A stretch of 64,000 nt of DNA from positions 1-64,000 of the forward strand of contig NZ_AZEG01000004.1 in NCBI RefSeq assembly GCF_001434935.1. Direction: 5' to 3'. Source of the DNA: Liquorilactobacillus uvarum DSM 19971 (GTDB lineage: Bacteria > Bacillota > Bacilli > Lactobacillales > Lactobacillaceae). How positions within the stretch are numbered: position 1 is the first letter of the stretch; each line of letters begins with the position of its first letter. Positions 50,569 to 59,520 of the stretch are shown here, one piece after another. The position numbers and the translations under genes were made by a program. The notes beneath the pieces were generated by a model. The model searched no databases. It was not told the DNA's origin and worked only from the letters and a program-made list of their open reading frames with translations.

Positions 50569-50676
50569 CTACAACATGAAATCAGCATATCCCAAAGCAG
50601 CCGTATTTCCAACGCCAAAACGCGAAATACGACAACAACATGGGTTATATGCAGTTTTCATGTTAAAATCAGCCAT
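50569..50676 (-). CDS. putative leader peptide with three consecutive cysteines
   Basis: A 35-codon frame starting ATG at 50676, with AAGGGGAAG about seven bases upstream, and ending TAG at 50569. Codons 11-20 encode NPCCCRISRF; the three Cys codons are TGT TGT TGT at 50640-50632. The peptide has no hydrophobic signal and no similarity I recognise. It precedes a terminator and two cysteine-metabolism genes, so its translation is more likely a sensor of Cys-tRNA supply than a source of a working peptide. Confidence 0.75.
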   Translation of the reverse strand: MADFNMKTAYNPCCCRISRFGVGNTAALGYADFML

Positions 50677-50704
50677 TTTTCTTCCCCTTTTCTTCTTTTC
50701 ATTT

Positions 50705-50733
50705 AGAATACTCTAGTCGACTAAAGAAATCAA
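50705..50733 (-). promoter_or_regulatory. candidate promoter of the cysteine leader
   Basis: TTGATT (50733-50728) and TATTCT (50710-50705) on the minus strand are 17 bases apart. The spacer contains the palindrome TAGTCGACTA (50714-50723), a possible operator. Transcription would start about 25 bases before the leader peptide ATG. Confidence 0.5.
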
Positions 50734-50774
50734 GTGACTATTCCAAAAAAATTTCGAACTTATCTCTCTGCGCT

Positions 50775-51902
50775 TTATTCTAAGAAATCTTTAAGTTGTT
50801 TTGAACGTGATGGATGTCGTAACTTTCGAAGAGCTTTTGCTTCAATCTGTCGAATTCGTTCACGAGTGACACCAAAGACTTTACCGACTTCTTCTAAGGT
50901 CCTAGTCCGTCCATCATCAAGCCCAAAACGTAACCGCAACACATTTTCCTCGCGATCAGTTAAAGTATCAAGTACACTCTCCAACTGCTCTTTAAGCAAT
51001 TCATAAGCTGCATGATCAGCTGGGCTAGTCGCATCATGATCTTCGATAAAATCGCCTAAATGTGAATCATCCTCTTCACCAATCGGTGTTTCAAGCGAAA
51101 CTGGTTCCTGTGCTATTTTCAAGATCTCACGCACTTTATCTGTTGGCATATCCATTTCTGCGCCAATTTCTTCTGGCATTGGTTCCCTACCCAGATCTTG
51201 CAACATCTGGCGTTGAATCCTGATTAATTTATTAATCGTTTCCACCATATGGACGGGAATTCTGATCGTCCTTGCTTGGTCAGCAATTGCACGCGTAATT
51301 GCTTGCCTAATCCACCAAGTTGCATAAGTGGAAAACTTAAAACCTTTTCGGTAATCAAATTTTTCAACTGCTTTCATCAAGCCCATATTGCCCTCTTGAA
51401 TTAGATCAAGGAATGACATTCCACGTCCAACATAGCGCTTAGCAATTGAAACAACCAATCTCAAATTGGCTTCAGCAAGTCTTTGTTTTGCTTCGTCATC
51501 GCCTTCTTCAATCCTCAAGGCTAAAGCAACTTCTTCATCGGCAGTCAGTAAATTCACACGACCGATTTCTTTAAGATACATCCTAACTGGATCATTAATT
51601 TTAACGCCCGCAGGTGCTGAGACATCCCTGTCCTTGGTTGCTTTTTCTGCTTCACTCGAAGCGGCTTTTAAACTGTGCTCACTCGGTTCACCTTTTTCAT
51701 CAACAACTGAGATTCCTGAATCTTCAACCTTTTGAATCATTGTTTCCATTCGTTTCGCATCTAAGCTAAAAGGTGTTACTAATTTTTTTGTCAAATCATC
51801 ATAATTAATCTGTTTTTTTGCTTTATACTTTCTAATAAGTTCACGTAAAGCCTTAGTATATGCTACCTCATTCAATGCGTTGCTCTTTTTGTTTTCTGCC
51901 AT
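50775..51902 (-). CDS. rpoD: primary RNA polymerase sigma factor SigA/RpoD
   Basis: A 375-residue housekeeping sigma factor. Region 1.1 is short (residues 1-80), region 1.2 begins with [13 protein letters not shown], region 2 has [20 protein letters not shown] (-10 binding and melting), region 3 follows, and region 4.2 has [19 protein letters not shown] (-35 recognition). The length is typical for lactobacilli. It starts 12 bases after the dnaG stop, with AAGGAGG before its ATG. No clear terminator follows, so some read-through into the cysteine leader is possible. Confidence 0.98.
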   Translation of the reverse strand: MAENKKSNALNEVAYTKALRELIRKYKAKKQINYDDLTKKLVTPFSLDAKRMETMIQKVEDSGISVVDEKGEPSEHSLKAASSEAEKATKDRDVSAPAGVKINDPVRMYLKEIGRVNLLTADEEVALALRIEEGDDEAKQRLAEANLRLVVSIAKRYVGRGMSFLDLIQEGNMGLMKAVEKFDYRKGFKFSTYATWWIRQAITRAIADQARTIRIPVHMVETINKLIRIQRQMLQDLGREPMPEEIGAEMDMPTDKVREILKIAQEPVSLETPIGEEDDSHLGDFIEDHDATSPADHAAYELLKEQLESVLDTLTDREENVLRLRFGLDDGRTRTLEEVGKVFGVTRERIRQIEAKALRKLRHPSRSKQLKDFLE

Positions 51903-51914
51903 GGGAGGTCCTCC

Positions 51915-53768
51915 TTATAATGATGTCGACTTTTCTACCTGTTGCTGACGTAATAGATTGACTAAATTGACTGTCAAGCTCGTCACCAAATCATTGTTGT
52001 TCATCCTTTTAGCATCGGAAAGCTGTTTTTTAATATCTTTTATTTTGTTTTCAAGTGGAGATTGATGCATGATCAAGTCAATGCAGTCATCTACCTCCTC
52101 TTCGCTTGCATCTTTTGCATAAGCACCCAATGCTAGTTCTATCAATATTTGGCGTAATGCCTCATCTTCTAAATAATCAAGAAAACGTGCTGTGTCATAC
52201 TCATTATAAGCGTTAAAATAACCTTCAGCTATAATATAGATTGTTTGGTACATATCATGCACAAAAGAAAAATCTTTTATTTCTCTTAACTTTAACCAAA
52301 CACTATGATCATGCAGCAAACGATACAATAATAAGCGCTCTGCTTTTTCAACACGATCTAGATGTCTCTGATCATTTTTGGATTTAACAATTCGATCTTT
52401 TCGCAATACCTCATTCTGTTTATTCTGCTGGTTAGTATCTTGTTTAGATTTATTCACATAGGCCTGCAATTGACTTTCAAGATTTACTTTCTCAATCCCG
52501 AAACGTTTAGCAAGCTGATTTAAATAAATATCCCTTTCGACTGGAGACTGCACCTTTGCCAGTTGCTGTAAAACATCAGCTAGATAAGCTAACTGATCTG
52601 CTTCATTTGACAAGTTGCGATCCTGTTCGTAATAGCGCATATAAAAAGCGACAACAGTTTCATGTGAGCTTTGTGCTAATTGATCGAATTTCTCTCCACC
52701 GTACTTTTTTACATATTCGTCTGGATCCATTTTTTCAGGAATATGCACAACTCCGAGTTCCATTTTAGTCAATGGCTCCAAGAGACTTAGCGCTCGCGCT
52801 GTCGCATGCTGTCCAGGATCATCACCATCATAACAAATGTCTAAATGGTCAGTTATTCGTTCAAGCAGATAGACCTGTTCATTTGTAAGACTTGTCCCCA
52901 TTGAAGCTAATCCATTCTTTACTCCGGCCCGATAGGCAGCCAAAACATCCATAAAACCTTCAAATAAAATAGCCGATTTTTCTTGGCGGATCTTACTCTT
53001 GGCCTTGTCGAAATTAAAAAGCACTTTGCGTTTATTAAAAATAGCTGTTTCAGGACTATTCAAATACTTAGGTTTTTTTTCATTTTTGAGCAAAAGTCTC
53101 CCAGAAAAAGCAATCGTCTCACCACGAGGATCACGAATTGGAAAAAGAACTCTATCTCTAAAACGTTCTTTCAAGGAACCATCTTGCAGCTCAACGAAGA
53201 GTCCGGATTTACGTAAAAGCTGGTGGTCCAATCCTTTTTCCTTAAAAAAAGCCTCTAATAGTTCTTTAGTAGGTGCATATCCTAAATTAAATTCTTCAAT
53301 CATTCCATCATCTAAGCCACGTGCATGCAAATATTTTAATGCCTGTTCACCCATTGATGTATTTACAAGAATATGGTTAAACAGATGGGCAGCGTCATTG
53401 TACATCGCCTTTAGCTTTGTTGTTTCAGATGATTCAGAAACATTGTCATTAGATAAAGATTGTGTAAACTCTTGCGCTAACTGAACATTGCCTATCTCAG
53501 CGACACGTATGACTGCGTCTGGAAATGACATGTTTTCAATTTCCATAATAAATTTAAAAACATTGCCCCCACGATGACATGAGAAACAATGAAAAATCTG
53601 TTTTTCTTCAGTAACCGAAAACGATGGTGTTTTTTCCTCATGAAAAGGGCAAAGTCCAAAATAATTTTTTCCTGATTTTCTTAGTTGAACATATTGTCCA
53701 ACTATATCAACAATATTGACACTAGAGCGTACAGTCTCGATAACTTCTTCTGGAATTCGCCGACTCAT
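51915..53768 (-). CDS. dnaG: DNA primase
   Basis: A 617-residue primase. The CHC2 zinc ribbon is in YFGLCPFHEEKTPSF and FHCFSCHRGGN (about 37-68), the TOPRIM core has ILFEGFMDVLAAY and CYDGDDPGQHATA, and the C-terminal helicase-binding part is divergent as usual. It is the first gene of the dnaG-rpoD operon, linking replication priming with the main sigma factor, as in many bacteria. Confidence 0.97.
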   Translation of the reverse strand: MSRRIPEEVIETVRSSVNIVDIVGQYVQLRKSGKNYFGLCPFHEEKTPSFSVTEEKQIFHCFSCHRGGNVFKFIMEIENMSFPDAVIRVAEIGNVQLAQEFTQSLSNDNVSESSETTKLKAMYNDAAHLFNHILVNTSMGEQALKYLHARGLDDGMIEEFNLGYAPTKELLEAFFKEKGLDHQLLRKSGLFVELQDGSLKERFRDRVLFPIRDPRGETIAFSGRLLLKNEKKPKYLNSPETAIFNKRKVLFNFDKAKSKIRQEKSAILFEGFMDVLAAYRAGVKNGLASMGTSLTNEQVYLLERITDHLDICYDGDDPGQHATARALSLLEPLTKMELGVVHIPEKMDPDEYVKKYGGEKFDQLAQSSHETVVAFYMRYYEQDRNLSNEADQLAYLADVLQQLAKVQSPVERDIYLNQLAKRFGIEKVNLESQLQAYVNKSKQDTNQQNKQNEVLRKDRIVKSKNDQRHLDRVEKAERLLLYRLLHDHSVWLKLREIKDFSFVHDMYQTIYIIAEGYFNAYNEYDTARFLDYLEDEALRQILIELALGAYAKDASEEEVDDCIDLIMHQSPLENKIKDIKKQLSDAKRMNNNDLVTSLTVNLVNLLRQQQVEKSTSL

Positions 53769-53808
53769 ACTATATCACCCCGTCTAGTCTAATAGTTGTT
53801 ATGTTTAC

Positions 53809-53836
53809 AAAAGTCGCACGTTAACGTGCGACTTTT
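53809..53836 (-). promoter_or_regulatory. perfect hairpin in the dnaG-rpoD leader
   Basis: AAAAGTCGCACG and CGTGCGACTTTT are perfectly complementary across TTAA. On the minus strand the stem ends in TTTTG, so it can act as a terminator. It lies between the candidate promoter and dnaG, 40 bases before the start, and so may attenuate dnaG-rpoD expression. Confidence 0.65.
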
Positions 53837-53858
53837 CAGAAAAATTACAATCATATTT

Positions 53859-53887
53859 ATGATACAATATCGTTTTTCAAAAAGCAA
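53859..53887 (-). promoter_or_regulatory. candidate dnaG-rpoD promoter
   Basis: TTGCTT (53887-53882) and TATCAT (53864-53859) on the minus strand are 17 bases apart, upstream of the hairpin at 53809-53836. Confidence 0.5.
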
Positions 53888-53955
53888 CCAATTAAATTTT
53901 GCTTTGCACCTGTCACTGTAAGTCTATCACGTAACCCTTAATTTTCAATCAAAAA

Positions 53956-53998
53956 AGGCTTTGTCGCTAACTAGAATCTCACTAGTGACAACAAGCCT
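53956..53998 (-). terminator. terminator after glyS
   Basis: AGGCTTGT and a near-complement ACAAAGCCT form the base of a long imperfect stem, followed on the minus strand by TTTTTT (plus 53951-53956), about 50 bases past the glyS stop. Confidence 0.8.
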
Positions 53999-54043
53999 GA
54001 ACCACTTACACATTCTGAGCGATTTCAATCAAAATTTTCAAAC

Positions 54044-56134
54044 TTATTTAACATTCAATTTATCTAATGTCCCAAATTTGTGTGTCAATTTTGAAAGTGT
54101 CAAAAGCTGATTTAAACGATTAGCACGTATTTTCTCATCATCAACCATAATCATCGTTTTTTCAAAATAGTTATCAATTAAAGGACGCAACGAGCATAAA
54201 GCATTATACAGCTCATCAAGCGAATAAGAATTTATTTTGTTTTCAATTTTTGAAACGGCTGCAAACAATTCTTTCTCTGCTATATTTTCAAACAATGATG
54301 TATCAATTTTGCGCTCTTTATCCTTTGGCGCCTTTTCAGCTAAACGTAAGACACGTGTGAGTGCTTCGATATTCCCTTTAAAATCACCATCTTTTTGATG
54401 GTCCTTCAATATCATTGCAGCTTCTTTCATTTCAACAAATGAGTTAGCTGAAACTCCAGAAACAGTCTCAATTATATCAAAACTAAATTTGTTCTCACTA
54501 AGTAATTTTTTAATACGTTCAACTACAAAAGCACTCATTTCTTCAGAATTTTTTGTAGGTTTGATATTGGCATACAATGATGGTACATTTTGATAATTCT
54601 GCCTTATCATTTCTTGCAAAGAATCAACCGACAATTTCCAATTTCGAGCGAGTGTTATTCGAACGATACCCAGAGCTTGTCTCCTTAAAGCATATGGATC
54701 GTTTGAACCAGTCGGTATCATTCCAGATGCAAAAAAAGCTCCAATACTATCAATTTTGTCAGCAATAGCTAACATAGCCCCGACTTTTGACTCTGGCAGT
54801 TTACCGTCTGAGGAATTGGGAAGATAATGTTCACGAATTGCAGTCGCAACTGCTGGCTGTTCGCCCTTCAACAAAGCATATTTTTCACCCATAACACCTT
54901 GAAGTTCGGCAAATTCTCCGACCATTCCTGTAACCAGATCAAATTTGTAAATTTGTGCAGCACGGTCAAGTGCTTCTACTTCAGAATCGCTTAAACCATT
55001 TCCTTTATCTAAGTTTGCGACTAACAGCTTGCATAAGAGTCTTACGCGTTCCATTTTTTCATATATCGTACCAATTTTATCGTGGAACATAACTTTCTTA
55101 AGTCGATCAACATAGTTTTCAATTGTTTTTTGCTGATCTTCGTGGTAGAAGAACGCCGCATCCTCAAGCCTTGCAGTTAAAACTTTTTCATTTCCGGCTA
55201 CGACATTTTCTAAATGTTCCTTATTCCCGTTTCGCACCGAAACAAAATTTGGAAGCAAGTTTCCTGATTGATCCAAAACGTAGAAGAAACGCTGGTGATC
55301 TTTCATTGAAGTTATTAGAACTTCATCTGGAATATCTAAATACTTTTCATCAAAACTTCCCGCGAAGACAGTTGGAAACTCAACTAGATTATTGACTTCT
55401 TCAAGTAATTCCGGATCGACAATAATTTTCCAATTATTTTGCTTGGCTAATTGTTCTATCTGGTCTTTGATCATTTGTTTACGTTCACGTGCATCAGCGA
55501 TAACCTTTTGTGCGACTAAGGCCTGTGGGTAGTCCTCTGCACTTTCTAGTACAACATCAGTTCCTAAAAAGCGATGTCCTTGCGTAATACGGTCTGTCTG
55601 AACATTTAAAATACTGAACGGAATAACTTGCTTATCTAAAAGTGCTACTAACCAACGGATAGGCCGTACATACTTAAAATCATTATTTCCCCAACGCATC
55701 ATGGTTGGAAAAACCATTGAAGTAACTGTCTCCTTGATTTCTATAAAAATTTCAGCAGCCGTTTTACCAGCAATAAATTTCTTAACGTATGCGTATTCTG
55801 TACCCTTGAGTTCCTTGAAAAAAATATCATCTGGTGTCATTCCTTGACCACGGGAAAAACCGATCGCAGCTTTAGACCAATTTCCATCCTTATCAACAGC
55901 TATTTTTTTTGCAGGCCCTTTAGCTTCCTCTTCGATATCACTTTGTTTATCAGCTAAACCACTGATCTTAACAGCTAATCTGCGTGGAGTCGAAAAGACT
56001 GCTATCTTATCAAAAAACAAACGCTGCTCTTTCAGAAAAGAACTAATACGTTCTTTTAATTGCTGTGCACTCGGAGTTACGACATGTGCAGGGATCTCTT
56101 CCAACCCTACTTCAAGTAAGAATGTATGACTCAT
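54044..56134 (-). CDS. glyS: glycine-tRNA ligase beta subunit
   Basis: A 696-residue beta chain of the tetrameric bacterial glycyl-tRNA synthetase. It begins FLLEVGLEEIPAHVV, the diagnostic start of the family, carries an HD-like region (residues about 330-480, with DAAFFYHEDQQKT) and ends in a DALR-type anticodon-binding domain (about 590-690). It follows glyQ after two bases, with GGAGGAC inside the glyQ end. Confidence 0.97.
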   Translation of the reverse strand: MSHTFLLEVGLEEIPAHVVTPSAQQLKERISSFLKEQRLFFDKIAVFSTPRRLAVKISGLADKQSDIEEEAKGPAKKIAVDKDGNWSKAAIGFSRGQGMTPDDIFFKELKGTEYAYVKKFIAGKTAAEIFIEIKETVTSMVFPTMMRWGNNDFKYVRPIRWLVALLDKQVIPFSILNVQTDRITQGHRFLGTDVVLESAEDYPQALVAQKVIADARERKQMIKDQIEQLAKQNNWKIIVDPELLEEVNNLVEFPTVFAGSFDEKYLDIPDEVLITSMKDHQRFFYVLDQSGNLLPNFVSVRNGNKEHLENVVAGNEKVLTARLEDAAFFYHEDQQKTIENYVDRLKKVMFHDKIGTIYEKMERVRLLCKLLVANLDKGNGLSDSEVEALDRAAQIYKFDLVTGMVGEFAELQGVMGEKYALLKGEQPAVATAIREHYLPNSSDGKLPESKVGAMLAIADKIDSIGAFFASGMIPTGSNDPYALRRQALGIVRITLARNWKLSVDSLQEMIRQNYQNVPSLYANIKPTKNSEEMSAFVVERIKKLLSENKFSFDIIETVSGVSANSFVEMKEAAMILKDHQKDGDFKGNIEALTRVLRLAEKAPKDKERKIDTSLFENIAEKELFAAVSKIENKINSYSLDELYNALCSLRPLIDNYFEKTMIMVDDEKIRANRLNQLLTLSKLTHKFGTLDKLNVK

Positions 56135-56136
56135 GC

Positions 56137-57054
56137 TTATTTGTCCTCCTTTAATAACTTATTCCGCAATGTTTCATCTTTTAATAAAGGGAAGCCTAAT
56201 TTCTTTCGTTCGGCTACAAAAACCTTAGCTACAGACTTGGCCATATTTCGAATCCTAGCTAAATAACCAGCTCTTTCGGTAACAGAAACTGCTCCGCGCG
56301 CATCCAACAAGTTAAATGTATGACTGCATTTCAAAACATAGTCGTATGCCGGATGAACCAAACCATTTTTTATCTGCTTTTTTGCCTCTTTTTCATAGGT
56401 GTCAAATAAATTGAACAGCATCTCTTGATTACTTTCTTCAAATGAATATTTTGAATGCTCATACTCCGGTTCGCCAAAAATATCACCATACTTGACTCCC
56501 GCAGCCCATTCTAAATCAAAAACTGAATTAACATCTTGAATGTAAGATGACAGACGTTCCAATCCATAAGTAACCTCTGAAGCGACCGGCCTTACCTCAA
56601 GTCCTCCAACTTGCTGAAAATATGTAAACTGTGTAATCTCCATTCCATCTAACCAGACTTCCCAGCCAACACCAGCACAGCCCATAGATGGATTTTCCCA
56701 GTTATCTTCAACAAACCTAATATCATGCTCATTAGGATCAATTCCCAACGCACGTAGACTATCTAAATACAAGTCCTGAATATTTGCGGGAGATGGTTTC
56801 ATGATAACTTGAAATTGATGATGTTGGTAAAGACGGTTAGGATTTTCACCGTAACGTCCATCTGCTGGTCGTCTTGAAGGTTCTACGTAGGCAGCGTTCC
56901 AAGGCTCAGGGCCGATTGCACGCAAAAACGTATAGGGGCTCATCGTTCCTGCACCTTTTTCAGTATCATAAGCTTGCATCAGCATACAGCCTTGTTTTGA
57001 CCAAAAATGCTGAAGTGTCAAGATAATATCTTGCAAAGACAATTTTTCCGACAT
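56137..57054 (-). CDS. glyQ: glycine-tRNA ligase alpha subunit
   Basis: A 305-residue class II catalytic chain that makes glycyl-adenylate and charges tRNA-Gly with GlyS. Family blocks are [40 protein letters not shown] and [21 protein letters not shown] precedes the ATG. Expression is governed by the T-box leader upstream. Confidence 0.98.
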   Translation of the reverse strand: MSEKLSLQDIILTLQHFWSKQGCMLMQAYDTEKGAGTMSPYTFLRAIGPEPWNAAYVEPSRRPADGRYGENPNRLYQHHQFQVIMKPSPANIQDLYLDSLRALGIDPNEHDIRFVEDNWENPSMGCAGVGWEVWLDGMEITQFTYFQQVGGLEVRPVASEVTYGLERLSSYIQDVNSVFDLEWAAGVKYGDIFGEPEYEHSKYSFEESNQEMLFNLFDTYEKEAKKQIKNGLVHPAYDYVLKCSHTFNLLDARGAVSVTERAGYLARIRNMAKSVAKVFVAERKKLGFPLLKDETLRNKLLKEDK

Positions 57055-57111
57055 TGTTTTCCTCCTTAATAATTAGCGAATGACTACCCCATTTATGAAA
57101 ACATAAAAAAA

Positions 57112-57318
57112 CCTATGCGACCACAAATAGAATAGTCACATAGGGACGATTTTTAATATAACCGCGGTTCCACCCTACTTCTAGTATATATACTAGCTGC
57201 TCAATTAAATTAGGCTCCGAAAACGCCAATGCACGCTATCCGTGTCTGCTTCCACCAACTATCCAGACTCGCTGTAACCGTAAAAAAGTGCACCCTTCTT
57301 CATCAACGCCAATCTTAT
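57112..57318 (-). promoter_or_regulatory. T-box riboswitch (glycine) of glyQS
   Basis: The T-box core AGGGTGGAACCGCGG is at 57176-57162 on the minus strand. The following terminator pairs 57144-57136 region with 57120-57112 (CCTATG...CATAGG) and runs into TTTTTTT (plus 57104-57111). Upstream the Stem I region contains GTGCA pairings, and a GGC triplet at 57227-57225 is the likely glycine specifier. Uncharged tRNA-Gly should stabilise the antiterminator and allow glyQS transcription. Confidence 0.93.
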
Positions 57319-57325
57319 CAAATTA

Positions 57326-57354
57326 AGGATAAGCGAGATAATGCTGTTTGTCAA
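57326..57354 (-). promoter_or_regulatory. promoter of the glyQS T-box
   Basis: A perfect TTGACA (57354-57349) is 17 bases from TATCCT (57331-57326) on the minus strand. The -35 box abuts the recO stop codon. Confidence 0.75.
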
Positions 57355-58137
57355 TTACCTATCATCATTTAAAACAATATGCGGCCATTTTTTTATATCA
57401 TCTAAAAACTTTTTTGCTTTGATATTGACTCCAACATCGTTATTATAAATCTGATTTAAAGTCAATCGAAGCTTATCCTTGGTATCTTTTTTGACCCTTA
57501 TTGATCCGAGTCGCATAATATCCACTTGCGAAAAAAAGCGCAAGAAGTAAATCGTCCTTCGGTCTAGTTGAAGACGATGAGAATCTAGATGCCAATGATT
57601 TTGACATAATAAACCGCCATAACTCTCTGAAAAATCATAAATTCCAACACTTTTATGACAAATAACACAATCTCTTAAATTAGGTTTAACCCCAAATCTT
57701 CCTAACAATTGAATTTCAATAATATTTGTCACAATTGCAGGGTCCAGACCATCATTAATTAATGAGATTGCTTTTTCAATTTTGATATACCATTCATTCA
57801 AAGGCCGATTATCATTAAAAGCCGCTTCTGCAAGTCCCAAAATATATGCTGAATAAGCATTCAAGATAATATCTTGGCAAATAGTCTGGTACTGACTGGA
57901 ATCTTTGACTGCACTTATGAATGACAGCCCTTCATCATTGATTGTTCCAATATAAGTTGCCTTTGTAAATGGAAGAATTGCCGCACTCAAACGAAACCCC
58001 TTCTTGCGTGCACCACGTATGAAGAACATCTTAAACCCGAAACGATCAGTTAGAATTTTAACTAGCATGTCCCGCTCACGATAGTCCTTGCGATATACAA
58101 CGATTCCAGAAAACTCTGCCATTTTCGTTGTTCCCAA
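57355..58137 (-). CDS. recO: DNA repair protein RecO
   Basis: A 260-residue recombination mediator that loads RecA with RecR. The OB-fold N terminus has GIVVYRKDYRERDMLVKIL and a zinc site is seen in DCVICHK with a third cysteine in GLLCQNH. The TTG at 58137 has GGGGAG seven bases upstream; an in-frame ATG at 58122 is the alternative start. It follows era by 71 bases. Confidence 0.94.
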   Translation of the reverse strand: MGTTKMAEFSGIVVYRKDYRERDMLVKILTDRFGFKMFFIRGARKKGFRLSAAILPFTKATYIGTINDEGLSFISAVKDSSQYQTICQDIILNAYSAYILGLAEAAFNDNRPLNEWYIKIEKAISLINDGLDPAIVTNIIEIQLLGRFGVKPNLRDCVICHKSVGIYDFSESYGGLLCQNHWHLDSHRLQLDRRTIYFLRFFSQVDIMRLGSIRVKKDTKDKLRLTLNQIYNNDVGVNIKAKKFLDDIKKWPHIVLNDDR

Positions 58138-58208
58138 ACTATCACTCCCCTGCTAGCTTTTTACAGTCAAAAAATCAAAAATTTGATAATCTCTCGCACT
58201 ATCTCTCT

Positions 58209-59111
58209 TTAATAATCATCCTGTCTGTAGCCGAGAGCTTTTAAATCCGTTTGTTTATCCCGCCAGTTATTTTGAACTTTCACCCACAATTCTAAATATA
58301 CTTTATCACCTAAAAGCAACTCAATATCTTTGCGGGCCTTTGTCCCGATCGTTTTCAGCATTTTCCCACCTTTTCCGATCAAAATGCCTTTCTGCGAAGA
58401 TCGCTCAACAATAATCGTAGCTTGAACAAGAATCTTTTCTTCATCTTCTCTTTTAACACGTTCAACAATTACAGCCACTGAGTGTGGAACTTCTTCACGT
58501 GTTAACTCCAATACCTTCTCACGAATCAACTCGCCCGCAATAAAGCGCTCCGGATGATCTGTAACCTGATCTTCTGGATAAAACTGTGGGCCCTCAGGTA
58601 AGGTACCACTAATTGCTGTTATAAGTTCTTCACAATTATTTCCTTGGAGCGCAGAAATCGGATAAACCTCTTTGAACTCTAATTCTTTACGGTAATCATC
58701 AACGATTTCCAAAAGATGATCGGGATGTATCTGATCAATCTTGTTAATCACTAAAAAAATAGGCTTTTTGACATCTTTCAAACGTTTAATAATAAAATCG
58801 TCTCCGCGTCCTCGTTTTTGGGTAGCATTGACCATAAACAAAACAGCATCCACTTCATTTAAAGTCGATAACGCTGCCTTAACCATGAAATCTCCAAGCC
58901 GACTATGTGGTTTGTGAATTCCAGGAGTATCAATAAATACAATCTGAGTTGACTCAGTCGTATAGATCCCTTGAATTTTGTTACGTGTTGTTTGTGCTTT
59001 ATCACTCATAATAGCAACTTTTTGTCCAACAGCACGATTTAAAAAAGTTGATTTGCCTACATTAGGACGACCAATGATAGCAACAAAACCTGAATGTTTT
59101 TTTATCTCCAT
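58209..59111 (-). CDS. era: GTPase Era
   Basis: A 300-residue GTPase that helps 16S rRNA maturation and 30S assembly. It has G1 [10 protein letters not shown]3 DTPGIHKP, G4 NKID and the C-terminal KH domain with [18 protein letters not shown]. Neighbours dgkA, ybeY and phoH are its usual partners in Firmicutes. Confidence 0.97.
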   Translation of the reverse strand: MEIKKHSGFVAIIGRPNVGKSTFLNRAVGQKVAIMSDKAQTTRNKIQGIYTTESTQIVFIDTPGIHKPHSRLGDFMVKAALSTLNEVDAVLFMVNATQKRGRGDDFIIKRLKDVKKPIFLVINKIDQIHPDHLLEIVDDYRKELEFKEVYPISALQGNNCEELITAISGTLPEGPQFYPEDQVTDHPERFIAGELIREKVLELTREEVPHSVAVIVERVKREDEEKILVQATIIVERSSQKGILIGKGGKMLKTIGTKARKDIELLLGDKVYLELWVKVQNNWRDKQTDLKALGYRQDDY

Positions 59112-59127
59112 TTTCTACCCTCTTAAT

Positions 59128-59520
59128 TTAAAATAAGTTACACAGTTTAGGAACAAAAATAACAAGTGCGACAATAAGCGCGAAAAAAGCTGAAAGCAAC
59201 ACTGCACCTGCAGCCATATCTTTCGCTTTTTTTGCGAGGATACTATATTGGTAATCGGTCACCAAATCGACAATGTTCTCCGCAACTGTGTTCCAAATCT
59301 CATTGATGATTACCAAGGAAATACTCAGACACAGCCATAACCATTCTCCTGCAGACAATTTCAAAAGCCACCCTAGGATAAGAGCCATTGTGGCTGCAAA
59401 CAAATGAAAGCGCAAATTGCGCTCTTCACCCATCATCGTTTTAAGTCCTTGGCAGGCATGATAAAAAGATTGCTTAAATTTAGTGTGTTTCCATCTATTC
59501 TTTTTATTTTTTAAGTCCAT
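59128..59520 (-). CDS. dgkA: diacylglycerol/undecaprenol kinase
   Basis: A 130-residue membrane kinase of the DgkA family, in Gram-positives mostly phosphorylating undecaprenol for wall synthesis. It has the cytoplasmic FKQSFYHACQGLKTMMGEERN, three membrane segments and the catalytic NTVAENIVDLVT with KDMAAGAVLL. The ATG at 59520 gives the family length and overlaps the ybeY end by 17 bases; the frame continues upstream inside ybeY but those residues are not family-like. Confidence 0.93.
   Translation of the reverse strand: MDLKNKKNRWKHTKFKQSFYHACQGLKTMMGEERNLRFHLFAATMALILGWLLKLSAGEWLWLCLSISLVIINEIWNTVAENIVDLVTDYQYSILAKKAKDMAAGAVLLSAFFALIVALVIFVPKLCNLF

Larger units (their letters stand above)
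50488..50676 (-). promoter_or_regulatory. candidate ribosome-mediated cysteine attenuator
   Basis: Alternative pairings on the minus-strand RNA: (a) 50662-50647 with 50590-50575, 14 of 16 bases; (b) CGTATTTC 50631-50624 with GAAATACG 50609-50602, starting right after the Cys codons; (c) 50582-50573 with 50559-50550, ten pairs; (d) antiterminator 50626-50612 with 50522-50507, fifteen pairs with one bulged G, which takes up the terminator 5' arm. A ribosome paused on the Cys codons would open (b) and leave the 5' strand of (d) free, so low cysteine would allow read-through. The pairings are seen; the mechanism is inferred. Confidence 0.65.

Noticed and set aside
50456-50774. T-box riboswitch as explanation of the cysteine leader
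   Set aside because: The T-box core resembling GGTGGAACCGCG is absent, while a translated frame with Cys codons and a terminator is present.
54044-57054. CRISPR array, prophage or genomic island anywhere in the window
   Set aside because: No spaced repeats, phage genes or mobile-element genes were found; gene content is mostly conserved housekeeping.
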